A stretch of 64,000 bases of DNA from a virus: IMG/VR virus record IMGVR_UViG_3300022908_000001, positions 1-64,000 of that record; one strand, given 5' to 3'. The stretch's first letter is position 1. The number at the start of each line of letters is the position of its first letter. The position numbers were made by a program, and so were the translations under genes. This document shows, one piece after another, positions 25,487 through 32,196 of the stretch. Under the pieces are notes generated by a model, which had not been told where the DNA came from, ran no database searches, and was given only the letters and a program-made list of their open reading frames with translations.

Positions 25487-26605
25487 CTAACCATTGAGTT
25501 TTTCAAGCTCAAGACCTTTTTTATACAATGCGATTTCTTCCTGCGCTCTTTCAGCAGCAAGCCTAACATTAGTATTTAATCCGGGATTGGTAATATCCAC
25601 GTCCATATATTTTAATACCTTTTCCATTTTACGCTCATCTTTTTTAAGCGTTTGGTAGGCATCCCATAGTTCAGCATCCAACTGTGCTGATTGTGTTTCA
25701 GCTATAGGCGGATTCTCAAAAGCGGCATCGTTTTCAGGCGATGCTAAGTTCGATGCGATAGATGTGTTGGTCAACGCGGCATTGATTTCGTCAGAGTACA
25801 TATACCATTTGGCTGATAAATGGTCATCCAATACCTTGCGGGCATCAATGCCATACTGAACCGGTATAATTTCACTTCCGTTCAGATACCAGCGTTGCAT
25901 ACCGTTTACAGTACGCAGCTGTATGATGTGTAGGTCAATCGCTTCCTGTATCTTGCCATTAAATGCAACTTCACGGCTTTCTGCCTGATTGATAAACGTA
26001 ATAGGGTCGGCGTACGCCTTTGATTTCAACGTGCTTTTAACAACCTCGTCGGTCATATCATTTACACCGGGAATGCCGATACCCTTAGCCAGCGTTTTTA
26101 AGCGCGACATAGGCCATGCGTTCTGTCCGAGTATGATAGACATGGCGGTAATTCGAAGTTCTTCTTTATCGTTGTCAACCTTAGCCAGATGGTCATTATC
26201 CAAGAACTCATAGAATACAGGCGCTTGTGGCTTCCTGAACGGGCTTTGACGGTTCATTGGGTTGATGAACCAAAACAGGAATGTCATATCATCATTTACC
26301 ACCACTAATCCTTTTTCGCCAGATTCCAGTGCGTTATCGGTAGGGAAATACTCAAAATTTTGCTCTTTGTCTTTCTTTTGAGTAGTTGCCAGTCGCACAC
26401 GGACTTCTCGGTTCTCCTTTGGCAGGTAAATTGAAAACTCATTGCACATCAATCGATGTAAATGACGTGAATTTCCGTCACCGTCAGTTCTGGTTGGTAA
26501 TTGGAAACGTTTTTCACGCGGTGCGGGAATAGAGTTTGGTGGAATGCCTAATCTCTCGAATAGTTTAGCTTTGGTTACGACCTCGTCGCTGATATATATT
26601 GCCAT
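25487..26605 (-). CDS. Head-associated structural protein
   Basis: The 372-residue protein has mixed helix and strand in the first two thirds (for example MTFLFWFINPMNRQSPF) and a long charged helix at the end (EEIALYKKGLELEKLNG). It is coded after the major capsid gene and the broken AP2-HNH gene. In related phages this position holds an auxiliary capsid or head-vertex protein, but I recognise no family. The downstream terminator suggests it ends a transcript. Confidence 0.5.
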   Translation of the reverse strand: MAIYISDEVVTKAKLFERLGIPPNSIPAPREKRFQLPTRTDGDGNSRHLHRLMCNEFSIYLPKENREVRVRLATTQKKDKEQNFEYFPTDNALESGEKGLVVVNDDMTFLFWFINPMNRQSPFRKPQAPVFYEFLDNDHLAKVDNDKEELRITAMSIILGQNAWPMSRLKTLAKGIGIPGVNDMTDEVVKSTLKSKAYADPITFINQAESREVAFNGKIQEAIDLHIIQLRTVNGMQRWYLNGSEIIPVQYGIDARKVLDDHLSAKWYMYSDEINAALTNTSIASNLASPENDAAFENPPIAETQSAQLDAELWDAYQTLKKDERKMEKVLKYMDVDITNPGLNTNVRLAAERAQEEIALYKKGLELEKLNG

Positions 26606-26611
26606 CTTATT

Positions 26612-27133
26612 TTATGTTGTTTTTAATCTGATTGCAGGTCTCCTATTTTGAGCCTGTTCTTTAGGTGTCGCCCATTTACAATTATCCGGGCAGTAATTAC
26701 CATTGTTATCGATTCTTTCAATACTAAACTTTCTATTACCATCTGGTCTGCTTCCTACGTCTCTAAGGAAATTAAAAAAATCTTCCCTCCAAGAATCGCA
26801 AACGGATATCCCCCTTCCACCATACCTATGATATCCATCATAATTCTATTTGTGGCATCTCCTTATCATATCCCACCAGACATGATATTCCGGGTATTTG
26901 GTACGACCGTCCTTTTCTATTACCTTATAGAACCTTGCTCTAACCTGACAACCGCATGATGGTTTTTCAAATTTTATAAACCTTTCGGGTCTATAAACGG
27001 TTTGTTTTCCGCAATCGCAGGTGCAGTACAACATCGTGCATATTTGCGTTTTACCATTCCTACCTTTCCCAAATCCGGTTACGGTTAAAAGCCCTCTTTT
27101 TTCTCCAATTAAATGACTGTAATCTTTTGCCAT
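26612..27133 (-). pseudogene. AP2/HNH homing endonuclease interrupted by one amber codon
   Basis: Reading from ATG 27133, the first 95 residues carry a zinc ribbon (TCDCG ... SCGC) of the kind found before AP2 domains and end ...WWDMIRRCHK. A TAG at 26846-26848 is then followed, in the same frame, by [13 protein letters not shown], an [17 protein letters not shown] stretch and [10 protein letters not shown] to a TAA at 26612. The downstream part is a textbook AP2-HNH nuclease end, so one base change stops a 173-codon gene. It lies between the capsid gene and the 372-residue gene. TAG serves as a normal stop elsewhere in this genome, so recoding is unlikely. Confidence 0.8.
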
Positions 27134-27173
27134 ACTAAAATATACAACAAAAAATATAAAGTGCCATTTTTTT

Positions 27174-27207
27174 TAATTTAAAAAATAGGGAGGGTTTTCG
27201 CCCTCCC
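27174..27207 (-). terminator. Terminator after major capsid gene
   Basis: The stem GGGAGGG/CCCTCCC (27188-27194 with 27201-27207) has a six-base loop. On the minus strand it is followed by TATTTTTT, and it lies 13 bases after the capsid stop. Strong late expression of the capsid would end here. Confidence 0.75.
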
Positions 27208-27219
27208 GTTAAATTATGC

Positions 27220-28683
27220 TTAGATACCAATGAGCTTTATCATGGTATTTGCCAGTGCATTTTCAGCACCGATCTCAGAACGAATGTCTAAGAACTTGGC
27301 ATCTATAGAAGATGTTGCCGGATCAATACCCGCACCACCAGTATAGTGTTGTTCCATTTCACGGTTATACCCGTTCAGTTCTTTGTAGCGATAACCTACA
27401 GAAGCGGTTGCGTCCTTATCAAAACGGCTTTGAACAAAGTCGATTGGCAATACGTAACCTACACCTGCCCAGTTATAGCCTTCTGTTCCGGCACCCATTT
27501 GCTCGTTCAGTTCTTCCTGTGTACGTAACAGGTAGTTGTAACCACCCTTATGAACACCGTCGAAGGCGAGCCATAAGAAGAAGTCATTTTTGTCAGAGAA
27601 TGAATTGAACATATCTGAACTGATCTTACCGCTTGCAGCCGCATATTGGAAGCAGGTGTTGTTCATGTATGTTTTCAGGGTATTGTCAACCTGTGTGCGC
27701 AGTCCATAGGCCATAGGCATCAGGAATGTTTTGCTTGCTACACGCTCGCGTTGCAGGATCGTACCTACGTTATCGAAATCAGGCATAGCCAAGTTTCCGA
27801 AAGCGTAGGTCAGGATGTTACCGCCGTTATTCACGATATAGTCATCCAAGCCCTGAGTAGTACGTACAGGAGTAGGACGGTTTTGAGCCGCACCCATGTT
27901 CTGCGTAACGTTATTATCACCCTGAACAGAGAACCACAATGCTTTTGAAATCCTGTCCATGTGCAACTTTTCAGTTGATTCTGAACCGACAACAAGCATA
28001 TAGTTTCCTTCTGCGCCACCAATAGCTTTCACAGGCATACGATCGGTCATTGCTGAACCGGTGATGCCATAAGAAGATTTGATAATCTGGCAGTTGTTGG
28101 TCTGGCGATACAAACGTGGCTCTTTCGGGTCAGCGCCTAATGTACCTTCGCCAAACGCATTGGAAGTTATCCAGTAGCGGCTGCCCGGATTCAGTTTTGA
28201 AACCAAATCATTGGTAGTCAAACGGGGCTTAATAGTTAAGCGGTGAGGCGTAACGGTTTCGTCTTTCAGTACGATTTGAGCCTCGGTGTTATCAACCAGT
28301 TTGATAATATCCCATTGTGCAGGATAAGAAAATGATTGAGTGCCATAACCCGTAACGGTCGTGGTGTACATTGAAGCGGTATCAAGTGCAATAACTACGG
28401 ATGTACTGGGGCCTGTAGATGGGGTTACGATTGATCCAACCAAGAAGTTGTTAATGATCCAATCCTGTTCCCAGTGTGCGTAGTTGGGGCCTTCTACTGC
28501 CATACCTAAACCCATTTCTTTGAGCATGGTATACCAGTTCTTTTCCATTCCATGACGGGAAAGCAGGTCTTTACGTACTTGCGGTATGTCCGCTAATAAA
28601 CCAAGTCCGGTTACGAAACCTTCCGAGGTTGTGCCCATCACGGTGGAGGGCTGATTCGAATAATTATAAGGTGCTACTGGCAT
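27220..28683 (-). CDS. Major capsid protein
   Basis: The 487-residue protein is in the right size range and place for a HK97-fold major capsid protein: directly after the scaffold-like gene, with a strong terminator behind it. Features include a QVRKDLLSRHGMEKNWYTML helix near the N-terminus, a long beta-rich middle and a FLDIRSEIGAENALANTMIK end. I identify it from gene order, size and composition. A structure-based search would be decisive. Confidence 0.75.
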   Translation of the reverse strand: MPVAPYNYSNQPSTVMGTTSEGFVTGLGLLADIPQVRKDLLSRHGMEKNWYTMLKEMGLGMAVEGPNYAHWEQDWIINNFLVGSIVTPSTGPSTSVVIALDTASMYTTTVTGYGTQSFSYPAQWDIIKLVDNTEAQIVLKDETVTPHRLTIKPRLTTNDLVSKLNPGSRYWITSNAFGEGTLGADPKEPRLYRQTNNCQIIKSSYGITGSAMTDRMPVKAIGGAEGNYMLVVGSESTEKLHMDRISKALWFSVQGDNNVTQNMGAAQNRPTPVRTTQGLDDYIVNNGGNILTYAFGNLAMPDFDNVGTILQRERVASKTFLMPMAYGLRTQVDNTLKTYMNNTCFQYAAASGKISSDMFNSFSDKNDFFLWLAFDGVHKGGYNYLLRTQEELNEQMGAGTEGYNWAGVGYVLPIDFVQSRFDKDATASVGYRYKELNGYNREMEQHYTGGAGIDPATSSIDAKFLDIRSEIGAENALANTMIKLIGI

Positions 28684-28695
28684 TTTTTTAAGTTG

Positions 28696-29808
28696 TTAGA
28701 GTTTGTAATATTCCTTAACAGCCGCTGCCCTTGTATCCCTGTCTGATTTACCTGCGTTATCAACATTATCCGGCCCACGATTAATAGCCGATGGGTTATG
28801 ATATTCCTCACGTATCTTCTTTTCAGCCACATTAACGGCGTGCTGACGCCATGCTTCGTGGTTTTCCAGTATGAGTACGTTTTGGGCGAAATCAGATATA
28901 CGCTTAGCGCCATCTTCATTAGCCGGAATATCTGACCAGTTACTTTGTATGTATTGAGCCACTTTAGCAGGCAGTGTTTTTACGCTATCTTCCGATGGGG
29001 TAAAATCTGCGAATATTGCTTTGTCATCCGACTTACCGTTAATATTTATATTGGCAAAACTGATGTTCTTCAATGCATTATTTGCTATCGGCGCTAACTT
29101 ATCAATGTGTTGAGTTTGTTTCTGCGCTTGTATAGCCTGTTGTTGCTCTTGTTCTGATGCGGGAGCCTGTGATACCTGTGCCTTATGCTCGGTCAGGTAC
29201 TTACGGTCATCCTGTGCATCTACTTTAAGCCGGATTTGTTCTCTTGCAATCGTTTCTTCGTCGTGATCTTCGGGGTTGAGTTTATACTGGCCTTCGAGAT
29301 AAATCTTAGCCTCTTTCTCAGTCAATCCCATTTTAACCTGTAGCGCCAATGCCTTAGCATCATAAGCCGACATGCTTTCAAAGTTGTCATGCTTGTTCAG
29401 TTTCAGGAATGCGTCTACTTGCTCGGGTTTTGCGCCGCCTTTTAGCAGTTCGTTGAATTTCTTTGATAAATCATTGGCGAACGGGTCGGTTGCTACTTTG
29501 GCTTTTAGTTCGGTATTCTCGCTGTCGAGTTGGCTTAAGCGGCTTTCAAAGTCGCCAAGTTGTCCATACTTCTCTAAAATGCCCGCAAGATCGTCTTTGG
29601 TCTTAACGCGTCCGTCAGTAATCTTTACTAACTCTGCGTCCAAGTCAAATTGTGGAGCTTGCGCCTGCTCGATTTTTGTTGGCTCGGGAGTACTCGCTAC
29701 TTCCGGTGCCGGTGGGGTATCAGGGGTATTAGGTGTTGTTGGTGTTGTAGGTTCGCTCTTTGTTAGAACGCCAGCTTGCTCAAGTAAGTCTAAAGTATCG
29801 TTTGGCAT
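28696..29808 (-). CDS. Scaffolding-like capsid assembly protein
   Basis: The 370-residue protein has a T/P-rich N-terminus, charged coiled-coil segments (FESRLSQLDSENTELKAK), a Q-rich stretch and a basic C-terminal region, the usual make-up of a phage scaffold. It is immediately upstream of the capsid gene with 12 bases between. It should guide procapsid assembly and be lost during maturation. It starts divergently from the plus-strand operon at 29916. Confidence 0.7.
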   Translation of the reverse strand: MPNDTLDLLEQAGVLTKSEPTTPTTPNTPDTPPAPEVASTPEPTKIEQAQAPQFDLDAELVKITDGRVKTKDDLAGILEKYGQLGDFESRLSQLDSENTELKAKVATDPFANDLSKKFNELLKGGAKPEQVDAFLKLNKHDNFESMSAYDAKALALQVKMGLTEKEAKIYLEGQYKLNPEDHDEETIAREQIRLKVDAQDDRKYLTEHKAQVSQAPASEQEQQQAIQAQKQTQHIDKLAPIANNALKNISFANININGKSDDKAIFADFTPSEDSVKTLPAKVAQYIQSNWSDIPANEDGAKRISDFAQNVLILENHEAWRQHAVNVAEKKIREEYHNPSAINRGPDNVDNAGKSDRDTRAAAVKEYYKL

Positions 29809-29879
29809 AAAATGCTTTGGATTTTGTTTTCGTAAAAATACATAAGTACTACTATAAAGTAAAAAACTTTAAATCGCTA

Positions 29880-29910
29880 TTGTTAATTCAGTACTTAATA
29901 CATATATTTG
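29880..29910 (+). promoter_or_regulatory. Bacteroidetes-type promoter of the embedded plus-strand operon
   Basis: TTG at 29880-29882, exactly 20 bases, then TATATTTG at 29903-29910, matching the -33 TTTG / -7 TAnnTTTG promoter class of Bacteroidetes. The ATG of the next gene starts only six bases after the -7 box, so the message may have almost no leader. Confidence 0.65.
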
Positions 29911-29915
29911 ATGCC

Positions 29916-30095
29916 ATGACAATTGGAGAACAGGTTAAAAGCAAGCGAAAAGAACTTGGATTAAACGAAATTCAATTCGCCGTAAGGGCAGGAATAGCAC
30001 TTGATACCCTACGTAGGGTTGAAAAAGGCGGCAACCCTACGCTATACATAATTAAAAAATTACAGGACGCCTGCGGGTTTAAATTTGAAATATGA
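29916..30095 (+). CDS. XRE-family HTH transcription regulator
   Basis: The frame is open from 29817, but the ATG at 29916 gives the standard start MTIGEQVKSKRKELGLNEIQ and lies just after a good promoter. The 59 residues are a single Cro/C1 helix-turn-helix: RAGIALDTLRRVEKGGNPTL is the recognition region, and the end is KKLQDACGFKFEI. It heads a chain of overlapping plus-strand genes embedded in the late block and probably controls its own promoter and perhaps the divergent scaffold-capsid transcript. Confidence 0.8.
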   Translation: MTIGEQVKSKRKELGLNEIQFAVRAGIALDTLRRVEKGGNPTLYIIKKLQDACGFKFEI

Positions 30096-30241
30096 CTGAT
30101 AAACTTTTTACGCCGGATGAAATTATTGATTTTTTACTTTGGGCAAATGACTTCTATTCAGTTGAAGGGTTGGTATGCGGAGAAGAAAGAGAAGTATTAA
30201 AACAAGTAATTGAAGAATATTTAGATAAAATTAAAAAATGA
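30092..30241 (+). CDS. Small hypothetical acidic protein
   Basis: A 49-residue frame (MTDKLFTPDEIIDFLLWAND to ..EEYLDKIKK) overlaps both neighbours through ATGA junctions, which strongly supports translation. It is acidic and predicted helical. Function unknown. Confidence 0.6.
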   Translation: MTDKLFTPDEIIDFLLWANDFYSVEGLVCGEEREVLKQVIEEYLDKIKK

Positions 30242-30360
30242 ACCTCTACTGCTTCCTCCTCTCCCATACATGGTTTCAAACGAAATTCAAAATTCGTAAG
30301 TGTACTGTTTGCGGGAAGGTGCAGAGGTTTAGCGATGGGAAATGGAGAGATGTGAGATGA
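30238..30360 (+). CDS. Small CxxC protein
   Basis: A 40-residue protein with a FKIRKCTVCGKVQRFSDGKW segment resembles short phage proteins carrying one zinc half-knuckle (DUF1660-like). It starts and stops in ATGA overlaps with its neighbours. Function unknown. Confidence 0.6.
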   Translation: MNLYCFLLSHTWFQTKFKIRKCTVCGKVQRFSDGKWRDVR

Positions 30361-30620
30361 ATAAATACAAATGTATTTGGAATATAAATGCCACAGCCGA
30401 GGAGTATCCGGCTAATATACCTACATGGCTCCCTGAATTCATGGTAATGGCAGAAGATGAGGCCCATGCTTTATACCAATATGAAAAACATTTACTTTCC
30501 ACGTGTCAACATCCGAATCCTAAATACTTTAATGAAGAATATGCCGAAAACATAGAAAAATACCTTTCTCGCCCATTCGCATCTGGCGGTTGGGGTTTAT
30601 TTGCAAATAAGATAAAATGA
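30357..30620 (+). CDS. Hypothetical protein
   Basis: The ATG at 30357 (MNKYKCIWNINATAEEYPAN) overlaps the upstream stop and is preferred over an in-frame ATG at 30342. The 87-residue protein has two short helical segments and a tryptophan-rich end (ASGGWGLFANKIK). It resembles small proteins found in many phage operons. Function unknown. Confidence 0.6.
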   Translation: MNKYKCIWNINATAEEYPANIPTWLPEFMVMAEDEAHALYQYEKHLLSTCQHPNPKYFNEEYAENIEKYLSRPFASGGWGLFANKIK

Positions 30621-30886
30621 CCTACCAAGAAGCCATCCTCGAACAGACCGTAGAAACACAGCGCAGATCAGATAAACTACTTGGTCGTGATAAAATGGGA
30701 TATGATGAATTTTGTAACGCGGTAGACGAAATCATACCATCTGAAATGATGACTATGAAGGATGGGAAACCATTAGCCAACATGCGTGAAACCAACAAAG
30801 TAATTGGAAAGTATATTAAAGATACGACCGGAATGCCTTATTATGAGATTTATTTAAGCATGAAATATAATTTACCTTTAAGATGA
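30617..30886 (+). CDS. Hypothetical helical protein
   Basis: The 89 residues are charged and mostly helical (MTYQEAILEQTVETQRRSDK). ATGA overlaps join it to both neighbours. No family is recognised. Confidence 0.55.
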   Translation: MTYQEAILEQTVETQRRSDKLLGRDKMGYDEFCNAVDEIIPSEMMTMKDGKPLANMRETNKVIGKYIKDTTGMPYYEIYLSMKYNLPLR

Positions 30887-31098
30887 ACGAAATAGAATTA
30901 TTTAACGAGGCGCATAATTTACAGATAGAGATAGCGGTAGGAAATGCGATTGCCTATAAATTTCCGCATATTGCTCATGTGATTACATTAAATTACGATG
31001 GTGATAATCTTGAAATTACTTTTTTAGACCCAAGTCAAAATTATTCTGACAAAGTATTTAAGTTTATTGAAGAGCTTAAATTAACAGGAGCTTTATGA
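30883..31098 (+). CDS. Hypothetical protein
   Basis: The 71-residue acidic protein alternates strand and helix (VITLNYDGDNLEITFLDP). It lies directly before the GroES-like gene in the same overlapping chain. Function unknown. Confidence 0.55.
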   Translation: MNEIELFNEAHNLQIEIAVGNAIAYKFPHIAHVITLNYDGDNLEITFLDPSQNYSDKVFKFIEELKLTGAL

Positions 31099-31334
31099 CC
31101 ATTCTCGGCAACCGCCTCCTGATCGAACCAACAGAACCTATAAGACAGCTTCCGAGTGGATTATATTTGCCTGATAGCGCTATTCAAAAACCAAATACCG
31201 GCACTGTTGTTAGTGTAGGTACTAAGTCAGACCCATCATGGCTGAATAAGATTGTTTTGTATAATCCTATTATAGCCGTGTCGATTGAGGGGAAACATTT
31301 AGTTCACGAAACTGATATAAAGTTTATCTTATGA
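31095..31334 (+). CDS. GroES-like co-chaperonin
   Basis: The 79-residue protein follows the Cpn10 pattern through its length: TILGNRLLIEPTEP (first strand), LPSGLYLPDSAIQKPNTGTV (mobile loop region and hairpin), VVSVGTK, KIVLYNP, then VEGKH-type LVHETDIKFIL at the end. It is shorter than host GroES (about 95), mainly in the loop before KIVLYN. Phage GroES homologues such as T4 gp31 work with host GroEL to fold the capsid protein, and this gene lies next to the capsid cluster. Overlap with both neighbours shows it is part of the operon. Confidence 0.8.
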   Translation: MTILGNRLLIEPTEPIRQLPSGLYLPDSAIQKPNTGTVVSVGTKSDPSWLNKIVLYNPIIAVSIEGKHLVHETDIKFIL

Positions 31335-31648
31335 AGAATAAATATACCTTTGAATGCTCAAGTGTTGATATTCTGAATAAGAAAACCATAGGCATTGTGA
31401 TTTCAAAAAATCCAATCAAGGAGTACTGTGAGGGTTATTTTGAATCCGGTACAATTTCATGCCCTGAACCCCGTATGATATTAAGACATATAGAAAGTGG
31501 TTATGATTTTATAGTTCAGGTTGTGGATAAGACCGTACCCTATCAGCATAAAATATCCCTGATTAAAACTTATAAAAATATACCTATGCCTAAAGTTAAT
31601 GCAGGAGATTCTTTTATATCAAATGGATTTATTACTTTTAATAATTAA
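31331..31648 (+). CDS. Hypothetical protein
   Basis: The 105-residue beta-rich protein (KNKYTFECSSVDILNKKTIG) overlaps the GroES-like gene. It has two spaced cysteines at YCEGYF and SCPEPR. No family is recognised. Its place suggests a partner in the same assembly step, which is inference. Confidence 0.5.
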   Translation: MKNKYTFECSSVDILNKKTIGIVISKNPIKEYCEGYFESGTISCPEPRMILRHIESGYDFIVQVVDKTVPYQHKISLIKTYKNIPMPKVNAGDSFISNGFITFNN

Positions 31649-31660
31649 AAAATCATCATC

Positions 31661-31870
31661 ATGGCATCAAACTTAACGATTCAGTATCCCTTAACAACAG
31701 GAATACCGCTACCTCAGGCCGAATTAGTACCATTTGGCAATAATTCGGCGTCTACACAAGATTCAGCCGCAAACTATGTGGCAGGAACTCCGGCTGTGAC
31801 CACACCGGTTACCTCACGTCCGAGGTATCATGAACAGTACACGAAGGGGCAGTTTGAATATCCGAGATAA
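31661..31870 (+). CDS. Small P/T/A-rich protein
   Basis: The 69-residue protein is low in charge and rich in P, T, A and S (SASTQDSAANYVAGTPAVTT), ending RYHEQYTKGQFEYPR. Composition recalls small virion decoration or cement proteins, like the lone plus-strand gene at 38737. It is separated by 12 bases from the operon and followed by a terminator-like hairpin. Confidence 0.5.
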   Translation: MASNLTIQYPLTTGIPLPQAELVPFGNNSASTQDSAANYVAGTPAVTTPVTSRPRYHEQYTKGQFEYPR

Positions 31871-31908
31871 TATTTGGAATTACGGAAACTGTTATTTACC
31901 TTTAGTTA

Positions 31909-31967
31909 TTGTGATAAGGTTTTAGTAACCGAGGGATACGCTACCCCAAGCTGCCTTCGGTTTTTTT
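31909..31967 (+). terminator. Terminator with conserved leader motif (copy B)
   Basis: TTGTGATAAGGTTTTAG (31909-31925) is followed by the stem AACCGA/TCGGTT (31927-31932 with 31957-31962) holding GATACGC in its loop, then seven T. The same motif order occurs at 60729-60779. The T run makes this copy a terminator for the small gene at 31661. Confidence 0.6.
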
Positions 31968-31983
31968 ATTTAAAACAATTCCC

Positions 31984-32196
31984 ATGCATATTGGTTTTAA
32001 CAATATGATTTCATCGATACTATACCTTTTGCTTTACCTCGTTGTCGCAGTCATTGTGATTGAGGTAGTATTTTGGATATTAGGTATGATATTTCCCGGT
32101 GGTATCATTACGCCACGCATAAGAGGGTTGCTATACGCCCTCGTTCTAATCGTTCTGCTTATTTGGGCTTTCGGGCATTTTCATTGGATAGCTTAG
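31984..32196 (+). CDS. Small two-TM membrane protein
   Basis: The 70 residues form two long hydrophobic helices (about 8-33 and 47-66) joined by a short GGIITPRIRG loop. This is a holin-like or Thivi_2564-like layout. Its stop overlaps the portal gene stop by four bases on the opposite strand. Lysis or membrane modification are possible roles, with no direct evidence. Confidence 0.55.
   Translation: MHIGFNNMISSILYLLLYLVVAVIVIEVVFWILGMIFPGGIITPRIRGLLYALVLIVLLIWAFGHFHWIA

Noticed and set aside
26846-26848. TAG recoded as an amino acid in this phage
   Set aside because: Several genes end in TAG immediately before the next ATG (14444, 16021, 63820), so TAG is a working stop. One amber codon in a homing gene is better read as a lesion or base error.
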